This document shows, one piece after another, positions 18,567-30,499 of a stretch of 64,000 nucleotides of DNA (position 1 is its first letter; each line of letters opens with the position of its first letter). The notes beneath the pieces are model-generated. The model worked only from the letters and a program-made list of their open reading frames with translations. It was not told where the DNA came from and made no database searches. This DNA is from Nephrocerus scutellatus (taxonomy: Eukaryota > Arthropoda > Insecta > Diptera > Pipunculidae). The stretch covers positions 78,041,976 to 78,105,975 of the forward strand of contig OX352765.1 of NCBI GenBank assembly GCA_947095585.1, written 5' to 3'. A program made the translations under genes and the position numbers.

Positions 18567-21043
18567 TAATTCTCATAGTGGGATACACAAAGTTGAAAAT
18601 GTTTTTCTTTTTATAAGCAAACTATCTGGCACACTTTAGAAATCAAAAACCATCCTTTATAGATGTTCTCAAAATGTTCGTTCAATGAATCCTTTCAACT
18701 ATTCCTACAATATTTCACTCGATGTTACAAAGAGAAGTTTCAAAAACCCCTACACTTATATAAACTAATAATGTTTTATATTTTTTTTTTCACTTCACTT
18801 TGAAAACTATATTTTCCATGTAGGTACCTATCCTTGATACTCAGGTGCGAATATGTGTGATATTTTCACGCACATCCGATATACCATAAACACATAGGCA
18901 TCTTAATGAAAATGCCTCAGTATCATAAAGCATTATATTTGTTTCTATAATTCAAAAATCAATATTTTTATATTATATCGTTGCACTCAGGTTGGCAGGT
19001 ACGAGTATTAACACTTTTATGTCAATGGCGTACAGCATGCAATACAATTTTGTATGGATATTTGTCCTTTTATATGGAAAATGTGTCAAAAAGTCTTGAG
19101 TTTGTTTAACGGCTTTGATTCTTGGTATAAGAATCGTATCAATTTTCGATTTTTATAATAACATAAGTTGTTTTACATGCACAGATTTGTAGGCCTCTGC
19201 AAACTAGGACATATGTCGTTACATGGATAGGCAAAAACAAAACCTTATAACAAAAATGTTCCTACAGTTAATAGCAGTTAATTGTCGTCGCCATAAATAC
19301 TGCCGTCATTAAGAGAAAAATTAATATTTAAATAGAAGTCAGGAGATTTCCGCAGGCAGGATATGTTATATTTATATACGTTGTACGTTTACAACAACAA
19401 CAACTGCACAACAACTACTAGTACACGCAACGAAACACACCAAAAAGAAACAACAACAATTATATCCTTGCTCAGCATTTATAATTCCCATCCTTGTTCT
19501 TGTTTTTCTTGCACTGCCTCTTCCCACTTGAGAATGGCATCGCATTGTATTTTTTGTTTTTTTGTTTTTCGTTTCCTTGTGTTATTCTTTAGTTTTCTAT
19601 TATGTTTCGATGATTTTGTCGTTGTTGGTACTGTTGTCGTTCATGTTATGGTGGAGGTGGAGGCGTACTGTGCAGTGTAATGGCGGTGCTTGCTGCAACT
19701 CTTTCATTCTTAGCTTTCTTTTTATTTTGTTATTTTGTGTCCTTCTTCTTCATCATCGTCGTGCTCCTCGTCATCGTCGTTGCGTATTAATGAACTCCTG
19801 TTCTGCTTTGTTGTCTACTCGTCGTTGTTGTGCAATTTCGTCGGTCGTCCTCTCGTCTGTCTGTTCGTCTTGTATTGTATCTTCTGCACCTTTTTCAATC
19901 CGTTCGGATTGACTGAAGTCTACAATAACAAAACACACGCCTGCTAAGCACATTATCCGTGCACCGTACATTGTGGTTGCCCATTAAAAACCAATAGGAG
20001 CTAGAAAAAGCTTCTATATGCTAGAACAAGAGATGACGGAAGTGCGAAAAACTGAAAAAATCAATAAATCAACCATAACAACAACAACAACCATAACAAC
20101 AGTAATAAAGCGATTTAAATGTTGAACATTTATCGCATTTTTTAACATCTCTACTAAATCAAGCTAAATTAATTGTAGAACAAATAAAAAAACGCTCAAC
20201 AACAACAATAACAACAGCTAATAAATAGTAAAAGAAAGAATTTTAATTAAAGACAACTTTGTGCCAAAAAAACAAATAACACAATAAACTTATTACAAAA
20301 TACATATTGAAATTTGAATTAAAACATTTACATTTACAATTTACCAGTGCGAACAAATCTATCTATATATATTTATATATATTTATGTGTGTATATCGTC
20401 TTATTATTATATATACAACAAAAGCAACAACAACACTTATAGCCAACTATAAAACATCTAACTTATCTATATAATAAATAATATTTGCAATAAGGATTCT
20501 TTTTGACAGAGGTAAGTGATGTGATGGCGATTTATTTTCCACAGCAAATATTATTTATATATCTATATATATACTCACAGAAAAGTACATTTCTAATACA
20601 AAAAAAAATGGTATTCTGTCCTTATACTAGGTAGGTCGGTATATAACATATTGCTATTAAACTAAATCCATTTATTTGTCATTGAAAAATAACAAAAAAA
20701 AAAAATAAACAAACAAATTATTTATGACAAATGGACCATGGGGTGCACTTCTTGCCCGCCTCCTTACTCCACTCTTGCTGTGGGCAAAATGCATCTCTAC
20801 TTGTACTAAAATATCAAGGTGTCCATCTTGTATGGCAACAAAATGCATCTAGAACAACAACAACAACAACTGCTACATGCATTTAAAATTACTGCACATA
20901 AATGCACGTAGCTGTGTGTTATTTTTTGCATTCATTGGTTGACATAAAAAATATGTAGGGTAAGTTTGTTTATAAACAGATTTTAAAATCCAAATTAAGC
21001 GGTTAGATATAAGAAATAACAAAAAAATGCTTAGTATTGTCAT
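18567..21043. other. Long non-transposon stretch; candidate 5' non-coding exon near its end
   Basis: AT-rich. It includes a pyrimidine-rich zone (19.54-19.92 kb, CTTCTTCATCATCGTCGT-type repeats) and a CAA/AACAAC-rich zone (20.06-20.45 kb), as often seen in long 5' UTRs of fly neural genes. Open frames at 19363-19947 are low-complexity Ser/Cys/Phe/Val runs with no family resemblance. Confidence 0.4.
20040..20511 (+). other. Candidate non-coding 5' exon ending at a strong splice donor
   Basis: CAACAA-rich sequence without ORFs ends in GACAGAG|GTAAGTGATG (GT at 20512-20513), a near-perfect donor. The start is not defined. This is inference from composition plus one splice signal. Confidence 0.22.
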
Positions 21044-21142
21044 TAAATTTGGCTCTACAACCGATGTGAGGTTCTGGCCTCCAGCACAAAATCTCTCCAC
21101 CGGTTCCGATTTCTAGGCGATATCATCCAGTTTGGCAATAGT
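21044..21142 (-). mobile_element. RTE-like retrotransposon, 3' end fragment
   Basis: Same terminal sequence as at 0.75 and 44.2 kb (TTTGGCTCTACAACCG, TCTGGCCTCCAGCACAAAAT, ATCCAGTTTGGCA). It is truncated after about 100 bases, and the ATG-repeat tail is mostly lost (GTCATTAAA). Confidence 0.8.
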
Positions 21143-21410
21143 GATTCTGTGTTTGATTTTTTCAGTGGTGTCATCACCCGGCTAGATACACAAAATCCTT
21201 AAAGACATTAATGTTATAGCAGTGTGTTGTGACGTTCTGATCAATACGTCAACAGATACTTTGTTGGTCCCAAGTGTGGAAAAACAAAAAAGAGTCAGAA
21301 ATGATTGTTATGTCTATCTTCTGCACTATACCCGACATTATGGTCAGGGAGCACTGTTTTTGAAGGAAATTTAAGGTAGAAATATTGGACCGGGCGAACT
21401 GGTGGGATGT

Positions 21411-21631
21411 GGGCGCTGTTGCTGAGTGGAAATGCTCGTGGCTACTGAGCAGGAGGTTCGTGGTTCGAATACCAGTAACACCAAAAGTATTTTTTACGGT
21501 GTCCCACCTCTCGCGAATGAGTGACAAACGTTCCCGAGAGTAATAACTTGTTCCGGCGCAATTCGCCATTCGGAGCCGGCCTTAAATTGTAGGGGTCCCT
21601 TCCATTTGTGTCCAGAAATTATTATTATTAA
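21411..21631 (+). mobile_element. tRNA-derived SINE copy
   Basis: GGGCGCTGTTGCTGAGTGG head, B box GGTTCGAATAC at 21462-21472, the shared body, and an ATTATTATTATTA tail at 21617-21631. It is a shorter 3' version than the 17.35 kb copy, ending after CCATTTGTGTCC. Confidence 0.88.
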
Positions 21632-22465
21632 ACTGGTGCAATGGGTTGGAGGCTAGATGTCTAGTCTGGTTCACAGATGGATCGAAGATGTAAACTAGAT
21701 TTAGAGCTGATGTCTTTGGATCCAACACAAAAGTCTCGATTTCAATGGGAAAAAGTACTTCGGATTTCCAGGCAGAACTCCATGCCATTGAGATATGCGC
21801 CGAGATTAACCTAAATAAAGGAATTAAAGGCGCTTGAATATATATCTTTTCAGATAGACAGGCAGCAATTAGAGCGCTGTCGTCCAATTTGATGGACCCG
21901 ATATCAGTCAAAAACTGTTACGATGCACCGTAATCTCTTGCCAGACACAACAAAGTCAAACTCGGTTGGGTCCCTGGCCATCAAGAAATTAAAGGCAACG
22001 AATCTGCTGATGAACTAGCTAGGGCTGGCTCGGAATCTGCGTTCATAGGACCTGAACCCTACTGTGGTGTCAACTGGTCTGCCGCCACAGCACTGATAAA
22101 ACTATAGGGAATACAAACTTCGTCTGGCAATTCAAACATTTCCTAAAGGGAACTTTAATAACGAAAGCATTAGGAAGCTGGTGAGCTTTTTAACAGGTCA
22201 TTGTGACTTGCAATATCACCTTAACAAAATTGGTGTGAGCTCATGCTCATACATGGCATTAATTTGGTTAAGAAGACGCATCTTTCACAAGTAAATATGC
22301 TCGACAGCGGAGTTGAGAAATTCTGCCACTAAGGATTTGCTATCGTTCATTAGGGAGGTGGTACCTCTCCTAGAATAAACTAACCCTAAGATACAACAGA
22401 TCTTTCAGATTGTAGTGTCTACCATATGAGCTAGGGTATTAAAAAAATAAAAATAAAAAAATTTC
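21632..22465 (+). mobile_element. LOA/R1-type non-LTR retrotransposon 3' end with RNase H domain
   Basis: Plus-strand translation gives an RNase H fold in order: VWFTDGSK (first Asp), ISMGKSTSDFQAELHAIEIC (Glu), FSDRQAAIRALSS (second Asp), then LGWVPGHQEIKGNESADELA (His/Asp). A degraded C-terminal domain follows. The 3' UTR near 22380-22440 (ACAGATCTTTCAGATTGTAG) ends in an A-rich AAAAAATAAAAATAAAA tail. Premature stops occur at several sites. The 5' edge abuts the SINE tail. Confidence 0.85.
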
Positions 22466-22531
22466 TATCTTGCAGCAGTCAAATTCGACTAGGACCAGAT
22501 ACTGAGATAAATAACAGAGCAAATAAATGCA

Positions 22532-22712
22532 AGAGACCTACAATTTTATGTCGTATCCGAAAGGCGAAAGGAAGCTTTCCGTGACAACTTATTACTCTCG
22601 GACGTTGTTAGACATTTCGCGAGAGGTCGGACCGTGGAAAAACACTTTTAATGTTGAACCTTGAACCTCCTGCTCAGAAGTCTAACGCAATAACCACTAG
22701 AGCTACGGCTCA
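22532..22712 (-). mobile_element. tRNA-derived SINE copy
   Basis: Reverse complement of the SINE: body landmarks GACAACTTATTACTCTCGGACG and TTCGCGAGAGGT, degraded B box (AACCTTGAACC), and a head ending near CCGTAGCTCTAGTGG. The ATT tail is not evident. Confidence 0.82.
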
Positions 22713-23400
22713 TTCGTTAAGCGAATTAAAAATACAGACTAGTCGTCATTTCCAATTCCAACGCACATTCACAGTCATACCAACCGTCAGCTCTATAGAC
22801 AATAATCAATCTGTTTGCTTCACAGTTTTTAGTTAGCTCCAGTTTACGCGTTGCCTCCGCTTGCACTTTTAAGAGTCGAATCCTCTAAGGTCTATGGGAC
22901 GGATCTACTTTCGTAGCTAGAGTATTAAATGATTTCAACATTCGTAAATCAGATGGTATTCCAGCTAGCATTTTCATTGCAAAAGTATCTCCATTTCTTC
23001 TATTCTTCCAGAGTCTTTACAAGCAGTTGCAAAACAGCTTTTGTCCAGCCTGTACCTTAAAAAGGCGAAACGTAATTTACTTTCTTGCACGGACCCTTTG
23101 CGCTTATATCCGTACTTTTTAAGGTCATAGATTATTCGTAAGATTATGGAATACCTTGAATCACGGGAATTTTTTAGCAAACTTTTTTTTCTCCGTTTTC
23201 TCATTTTTTATTAATGGTGTCCTTTCCTCTACTTTTCATCAATTCATCCTTTTGGTGACATTTCTCTCAGCGTTCATATATAAGCTCACGCTTTCTGTGC
23301 TTCGCTTCTTCCTCTCAATTGGAACTTGAAAGACGTATGTTATGCTCGTTAAACACTAGGCTCGATAACAAAACAACGTGGAGTTATGGTAGTTGTGTAA
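22713..23400. other. Spacer, no gene recognised
   Basis: Mixed-composition sequence. The open frame on the minus strand at 22974-23204 has no recognisable motif. Confidence 0.4.
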
Positions 23401-23404
23401 ACTT

Positions 23405-23800
23405 AAAATCTTAAAAGCGGCGCCTCTATTTGGTAGCTTTTCCACCGGTCTTCGGCCCTAAATGTTGGCGGCATAGGATCTGTCGAGAGGTTTGGGAAAG
23501 ATAGTGAGTTTCCGTTGTGTGTGTCGCACCTTGGCTTCAAATAGATAGTCCACCGAATAAATGTTGCCCACTCAAAAGGTGCGGACATCTAGAATACTGG
23601 AGACATGTCCCGCATCGATCGGAATGTGTTCGATTTGGTTGAAGGTGTTTTTGATACGGAGTTCGTTGAGTCCCCTTGTAGACATTGATATGGGGAAACC
23701 GTGCGCTTACTATACTCGTTACCGCTGCAAAGTCGATTTGCCTAATTCCGTTTCCTTCCGATTGCCAGTCAGGGTGTTCTTTTATCTGCATATCGGGTTT
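23405..23800 (-). mobile_element. RTE-like AP-endonuclease C-terminal fragment
   Basis: Minus-strand translation over two or three frames resembles the end of an RTE endonuclease: FPHINVYKGT, NQIEHIPIDAGHVSSILDVR (compare NQIDxVLMDxRHxSxxMxVR at 45.6 kb), then a degraded SDHYLV equivalent and the linker GRRPVEKLPNRGA. Too damaged to assign to one of the two RTE-like families with certainty. Confidence 0.55.
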
Positions 23801-23829
23801 CGTGCCAAATCCACTAAAGTAATTCTAAA

Positions 23830-24050
23830 TAACTACTGGTGTTCCCCAGGGCTCTGTTTTGTCTCCGAACATTATTTTTGTTTGCATCTATTGTCTTCTA
23901 TCTTTCTAATCATATACATTTTATGCTGCTGGCAATACTCTAAGTTTATCATACTAGTAACTGGCTCAAGACTGCCTTAATTGTTTAAATAGGCTGTTGA
24001 TGATTTCACTACTTGGAATAGGTTCTTTACTATATTAATTGCGGATCTTT
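23830..24050 (+). mobile_element. Jockey/CR1-type RT fragment
   Basis: TTGVPQGSVLSP at about 23835-23870, followed about 70 bases later by a degraded FADD box (FYAAGNTLSL). It matches the 12.38-12.5 kb region of the related element. Confidence 0.65.
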
Positions 24051-24279
24051 TGTTCGCAAACAGTCACTATGTACTTTGCTCCCATTTAACCATTTGTCTT
24101 TTACAAAGATATATGTACCAGCATAAGTTCAAACAAACCTACTAGAATCATCGGGGTACATATCTGTACCACTAGTATCATTTGACGTTACTTTAGCTAC
24201 GATCTTTTCTGTTTTTTTTTTCAAAATTCCAGTAAACGACGAATTATTTTACATTTGTTGTCATTTGGTGCAGCTCCAT

Positions 24280-26130
24280 AATCCTGTATGGAAGTAAACA
24301 AACGTCGTCAGCGTAGTTCAGATGTTTGAGTTGAGATGTAAGAGTCCCACGAATTCATTCGTTTCCAGTAGATAAACCTGCGCGAAGCACATCGCTAATC
24401 ACCAACAAAAAAAGTATCGATGATAGAATGCAATCCTGTCGTAATCCGCTAAGGATCTCGAATTCCTCTGACTGCAGGAAGAACGCAAATGCCTCTCCAG
24501 TTTTCGCACTTCATAAGACTACCTTTTTTAGGGAGCTTATCTTTCTGCCTCCCAAGCTCTCTCTACAAGAGGATATAAAAGCTCTGCTGATGTCGTTGGA
24601 GCGGCACGCAGAAGCTCTGCGGGTATACTGGGAGTTGAGGTGCGAGTTCGGGAAATTGTTACTTCCGGCAGCTCCATTTGATTTGGATGCATATCGTTGG
24701 CGAATACACGGTTAAGGACCGTAGAGAAACGCTCCTTCTATCGCTTGAGCTGATCCTCATCTGAAAGGAGCACGGCAACATCTAGGCCTTTCACCGGATG
24801 GAGCGGTGACCACCTGTCAACTCATTGGTGATTCTGTAAACGGTTCAGCTATCGCACCTGATCGCTGCTTCCTCTGCTTCTGAGGCCAGGTTGTTAATAT
24901 AATTACGTTTGTCACGTCTTACACTTCGCTGCAATTCTCTCATTTTTCTTCAATACAGGGACTTAAGCTCGATCCTCGCTGCTGCTGGGGTATCTACAAT
25001 ACGAGCTACAATACGCCTCCAGGTATCCTCGCTAAGCCACGTGCTGTGCCTTGCCTGGTTTCTACCAACAATACTTTCTGCTCCAGATGTGAAAACATTT
25101 TTAACAGCTTTCCAATGTTCTTGGATGGTTGTCGGCAGTGAGCTGCTGATTGCTTCCACGACTTGTGATAAATGATCCCTTAATTGTTGGCGTACTGAGG
25201 GGATTTTTAGCCGGTCGATATTATACCTAAATTCGGATGATATTGCGGAGTCTTTGAACTGATGTAGTACGTAACTAGAACGTAACTTATTGTAGCTAAT
25301 AAGGGTATGATACCGTACCATACCCATGTCGGCTCCTAGTCTGTTTCGGACGTCTAAAAGACAGCTCCTAAAACGTCGGCTGATCGCCACATGGTCGTGT
25401 TGGTTGGATAATGATTGACTGTCAGTTGACACCCAGCTGACTTTGTGGCAGGTCTTATGCTCAAACATTGTGCCTACTATGACAAGTTGTTGCAGAAATC
25501 AACAAATCTTTTACCATTGTCATTTCGTTCGTCGAGGCCGTGTTTCCCAATCACATGTCAGAGTCCTTCATTGTCGTTGCCTAACTTGGCATTCAAGTCC
25601 CCCATAACGATGACGATGTTCGGTGTTTCGTTGAATACAGCGCTTAGCTGATTGTAGAATTTGGCCTTTTCATCCTCAGTCGAAGGATTCGTTGGGGCAT
25701 AAGACTATAGACCGTGACGCGCCGTACTTTAGTCTGAAATCTGGCCGATAAGATCCCATCACCAGGTGACAGGAAATTAGGCATCTGCGTGCTGTTGGCG
25801 TTAGCAGCAGACCCACTCCAGATTCACGGGGATTGCCGGAGGGTTTGCAGGAGTAGAGTAGCACAGTGTTACACGTTGGGGATTGGTACTCTCCCGCGTC
25901 GAACCATCTTACTTCACAGTAATGTCCAAATTATATCGAAGAAACTCACGTTCCAGTTGAAGAAATCTGGAATTTTGAGGTCCTCACTCCCTGAGTCAAG
26001 GAGCGTCCTTACATTCCTGAAACCAATCTTAGTCCGGGTACAATAGCCAAAAGTCGTCATTATTCGAGCATTACTTATCCGAGTCGATGTGTCGGTCTCA
26101 GTAGCGGACATTTTTCGGTACCGCAGGGTG
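24280..26130 (-). mobile_element. Second RTE-like non-LTR family, endonuclease to RT, internally deleted
   Basis: Minus-strand order: the endonuclease start with a TKIGFRNVRTLLDSG-like block (about 26045-26000), a middle with PNIVIVMGDLNAK (about 25620-25580), CHKVSWVSTDSQSLSNQHDH (25447-25390) and RSCLLDVRNRLGADMG. The linker follows to 24950 (HLSQVVEAISSSLPTTIQEH, WLSEDTWRRIVARI). Next come the RT entry (PAELLRAAPTTSAELLYPL, about 24620-24560) and GLRQDCILSSILFLLVISD (about 24460-24400), which marks the motif B region. Much of RT between these is deleted. Relatives lie at 38.6-39.0 and 55.0-56.2 kb. Confidence 0.8.
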
Positions 26131-26679
26131 CTAACCCACGTTACTTAGACTAGAAACGCTATACCGTTCGCAATTTATTTTAGCCTACATATATAAGGAT
26201 TTATATACATATTATAACACTAAGAGGTAAAGCAAGCACTACATAACGAACTTGATTGTTGCGCTACTGGCTCAAACCAAGTTTTGAGCAGTCAGTAATT
26301 TCCCGATCAATCGAAATGCAGATCCCCCACCTTTTATGCTCATTGAAAAGCTTCCAGAAACTTCCAATCTTATAGACAGAAATATTGAGAAAAGACTAAA
26401 AAATTGTAGCCTTTTTCCCTTATTTACAACTAACGATACTTATATGTAATGAGCCATCTTCTAAAAATAAACTGTATATTCAATCATGTTCCTATACACA
26501 AACCGGACAAACAGCACAAACCGGTTTGACTACATTTTTGACCAATACATAATGATTTAAACTTAAAGTCCTTAATATTTTAAATAATCTAATTTAGCCT
26601 AAAAGTATGCTATACAAAATTGCTTAGTTCTAATTCAGTGCCTATTTTTAGTATGCAGTATGTGTTACATGGCCATTTA
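26131..26679. other. AT-rich spacer before the Helitron-like element
   Basis: No gene or repeat recognised. Confidence 0.45.
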
Positions 26680-27013
26680 TCTACTACTAACTACTTTTCG
26701 TAACAATATATAAAAATGGTGTAAAAAATGTATGTACGCGCATCAGTTGAGAACGGCTTAACCGAATTGGCTTAATTTTTTTTTTGTTGTGTTCGCAATT
26801 GCTATAGGAGATGGTTCTTACGAAAGAAAATTTTGAGAAAATCGACCGGAAAAGTTGGAAAATTATGTTTTTGTATGGGATTTCACGCGTATCAGATTCA
26901 AATGGTCTTTTAGAAGAGCTAAATTGGAAAATCTGAGTGGAAATCTCGGAAACTTCCAGAAAACACCGAATTGAAGTAGTTTGGGGTGGAACGAAGTTCG
27001 CCGGGTCAGCTAG
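26680..27013 (+). mobile_element. Non-autonomous Helitron-like element, 334 bp, both ends visible
   Basis: The 5' end TCTACTACTAACTAC starts with TC directly after an A (26679). The 3' end GCCGGGTCAGCTAG ends in CTAG (27010-27013) directly before a T (27014). A short hairpin GAAC-GAA-GTTC lies about 10 bases upstream of the 3' end. These three points are the Helitron hallmarks (TC start, 3' hairpin with CTRR end, insertion between A and T). There is no coding capacity. Confidence 0.75.
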
Positions 27014-28065
27014 TTTAATATAAAAGTTTCATTCTAATTCATCTAATCACTTAATTTACAAATATTTTTGATTAACTTGGAAAAGGTTGCACTTAATGTT
27101 TTGTAAAAGGTCACATATAATAATCTAATTGATATTGATGTGACAATATTTCGATGACAATATTTTGATTTATTTGTTACCAAGAATTCAATATTCTTTA
27201 AAGCAATTAATTCATTCAGGAACCCTAAATTTTTTTTTATTTTCTGATAATTTAAATAATTTTCGTTTTTTTTTAACTTTTTGGTTTTTATTTACTAAAA
27301 ATATTACCATAACAATCGCCAGAACATAAATATTTTATAATATTTGCTATTATGTTCTCTTTGACTTTAAATATTCTTATTTATTTATTTCTTTAGTATT
27401 TTTATTGACTAACACCCTAGGACGTCCTTTACGTGTCGTGTACGAATTGTGCGTCACTAGACGTTTGAGATACTTTCGCAGATGCAAATTGTATGTACAT
27501 ATCTATATAAAGTGGTACACGTACTTCGAGGCCTATTTTTAAAGTTTTTTTGCCGTTTGTTTTATTTTTCTATTTAGGTTTGTTATTTTTTTTTCAGTTT
27601 TAGGTAAATGTGTACAACTGTACAACGCATATATAAGACTTATTGAGATAATTCTTAAGTACATTTCTCTCTGTAATCATGTAGATATTTATTGAAGAAT
27701 AATTGTGACATACGAATAGATGGATGTAAGTGAGTGTATCTTTTAAGCACCAACAAGTAAAGCAACTGAATTAGTTGTGCATCAGCTGCTTAAGTATTAA
27801 TTTAATTAATTTTGCGTACCTTCAATGAGTATGTAAGGCTGTTACCGTTTTCTCCTCGGCTCAGAATTTATCATTGCGGTCGGCGGTGACAACTCCAAAT
27901 AATGTGACTTTTAAATAGTTTACTTATTATTTCATATTGTATTTCAAAATTCGTAGTAATATACAATATCTTATAAATTAGTGACGAACTTAATTAATGC
28001 TATGTAAGAAAAATAAAAAAATAATAGAGTAAGGATATAAAAAAAGAAATTATAGAAAATAAAAA
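27014..28065. other. Very AT-rich spacer
   Basis: No coding or repeat structure recognised apart from T/A runs. Confidence 0.45.
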
Positions 28066-29062
28066 AAACAACCCATAAAAATTAAAATTTTTCATGTAAA
28101 TTCTCTAATCGCAGAAATTCATATGGGAGCCCCTCGATCCTGGGTAATTTTTTTTTATTGTAGGAGAAAATCATCGAAAGAGATATTTGACATCAGATGT
28201 TAAAATTGAAAAAGCTCAGATCAATTTATTCTGAGCACTAAGAGCACGCTCATACTCTGAGCAAATAAGAAACACGAACATTTATCTTGAGAACTCTTTG
28301 ACTGCTCTGAACTAATTTATGAAAACGCGAAATGACAGAATATTGTGAAAACTTGTTGTTCTATCTGTAAGTTGATATCGACAACAAAAAACGACATCAA
28401 TAAAAATAAAATTCAGTAAATAAAAATGTAAGTTGAATTAAGCATAAAACATTTATGTCTCGTTTCATTGCTGGGTTCATTTGTGCGTGAGCTAAGATTT
28501 CTCTCTCTCTCTCTCTCACCACCACCAAAACCATGCCGACTGCGCAGCACACACCGCACACAGTCATTAAAGAATCTGATGCCACTATAAGAAATTAAAA
28601 AATGTATAAGGGCCTTGCGGCCGAACCCGGGGTCCGATCACTACCAAATTTTAAAAGAAAGTATTGTCACTGGAAATACACATGTGTACAAAGTTTCAGG
28701 AAAATCGGGTTTTAGGAAGTGCGTTAAAAAATTAATAATTAAATAAAAAAAATTTGTATGGGAGCCCCCCGACCCCGGGGCCCGATCGCTTCAAAAAATC
28801 TACAAAAAGTTTTGTTCATCTGAGATACACATGCGTATAAAATTTGACCCCGCGGCCCGAGGGGCTTTAAATTTTAATAGAAAGTGTTGTCATGGGAGAT
28901 ATACATGTGTGCCAAATTTCAATAAAATCGGGCTGTAGGAAGTGGGTTAAAAATTGATCGCAAGTTTCCATGACACACAAATCCACAAGCCCACAAACCC
29001 ACAAGCCCACAAACCCACAAACACACGGGCAACTGAAGTTAATATAGAGAATTTAAAAAAAG
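28066..29062 (+). mobile_element. DINE-1-like element with about 120-bp units, copy 3
   Basis: Starts AACCCATAAAAATTAAAATT and continues TAAATTCTCTAATCGCAG. It has the complete leader, a CT-repeat box (28501-28516), about three GC-rich units (28620-28900) and the end GAAGTTAATATAGAGAATTT. Before the right end it carries a CCCACAAA/CCCACAAG minisatellite (28986-29025) where copies 1 and 2 carry CAGCCAGC-type repeats. Confidence 0.72.
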
Positions 29063-29261
29063 AGTGCGTGTAACTTTTACGCGCGGTTGAAGTGAAACTT
29101 GTTTGACGTTGTTGCCGATATTACGATTAAATATGAGATGAGATGACGATGAGAAATGGCTTAGTTCCAAAAAATTCCAGACCTTATTGGCCAGATCCCA
29201 GAATTTCCATAGGAACAGGTCTTATACTCGCATATTAGTCCTATATTCCGAGTTTCAAACG

Positions 29262-30066
29262 AATTTGGCACACATGTATATCTCCCATGACAACACTTTC
29301 TATTAAAATTTGAGGCCCCTCGGGCCGCGGGGTCGGGGGGCTCCCATACAAATATTTTACAAAATTTACCCGATTTTCTTTAAATTTTATACACATGTGT
29401 ATCTCCGATGAAAACACTTTTTGTAAAAATTTTGGAGACCCCGGGCCCCGGGGTCGTTGGGCCCCATACTATTTTTAAAAAATTAATCTGATTTTCTTCA
29501 AATTTTATACACATTTGTATCCCCCATGGACAACACTTTTTGTAACAATTTTAAAAACCCCGGGCCCCGGGGACGTGAGGCCACATACAAATTTTTTAAA
29601 ACAATTGACCCGATTATCTTTAAATTTTATATACGTGTGTATCTCCGATTGACAACACTTTTTGTAGAAAACACAGGGTCCCTGGGTCGTGAAGCCCCAT
29701 ACACATTTTTTTTTTAGAAAATTAACCCGATTTTCTTCAATTTTATATACGTGTATATCTCCGATGGAGAACACTTTTTGTAACAATTTTAGAGACCGGA
29801 TCCCCGGGGTCGTGAGGCCACAAACAATTTTTTTTAAAACAATTAACCCGATTATCTTTAAATTTTATATACATAAGTATCTCGATGGACAACACTTTTT
29901 GTAAAAAAATTCGAAACCCCGGCCCCCGGGGTCGTGAGACCCTTACACAAATTGTTTAAAAAATTTACCCGATTTTCTTCAAATTGTATACGCATGTGTA
30001 TCTCCGAGGTACAACACTTTTTTTTACAAAGTTTGGAGACCCCGAGGTCGTGGGGCTCTTCGTAGT
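29262..30066 (-). repeat. Array of seven about 120-bp GC-rich units, inverted to copy 3
   Basis: TATCTCC landmarks at about 29281, 29400, 29518, 29639, 29755, 29876 and 30000 give a period of 116-124 bases. Each unit has a CCGGGGTCG/GGGCCCCGG core, TTTACCCGATTTTCTT and ATACACATGTGTAT. Orientation is opposite to the units at 28.6-28.9 kb. Leader and element ends are absent. Confidence 0.85.
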
Positions 30067-30499
30067 TTGGCCAAGTTCTCTGGAGCAACTTCCAATTCAG
30101 GCTTTGATGAATATTTGGAATTTTTTTCGTTTTCAATTTTTATGATGACAAACTAAAAGAAACCACCAAAACCTAAGGCTTCTAATTTAACAACCAACAG
30201 CGATAAGTTGACACGGCTAAGTGGTTTAACACAATCAGTATAAGCTACGTCAACTTGATTATGTTGTAACGTTTGTTGCTCGGGGTTGCGCTCGTTCGTG
30301 ATGTCGATGAGGAGTTGCAAACTAAAGTGTTTTTGGTATATATTATATGATTTCTTTCATTTCTCTTTTTAATTCTTATAAATACTAAATTACTATACTA
30401 TAGGGTAATAATACTGAGATGAGACGGCCCTGTTGAAAAATTTCTCTCCACAGGAGCTTGGTTTAAGCGGGGTACGAGGGGCGAATGAGAGCGGTACGA

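Noticed and set aside
19363..19947. Overlapping 70-116-codon frames rich in Ser, Cys, Phe and Val
   Set aside because: They arise from CTT/CGT/TGT low-complexity DNA; three frames are open at once and none resembles a protein family.
29505..30136. Several 60-93-codon open frames with similar peptides in both strands
   Set aside because: They result from the tandem unit, whose length of about 120 is near a multiple of three; the peptides repeat with the unit and have no start, splice or domain support.
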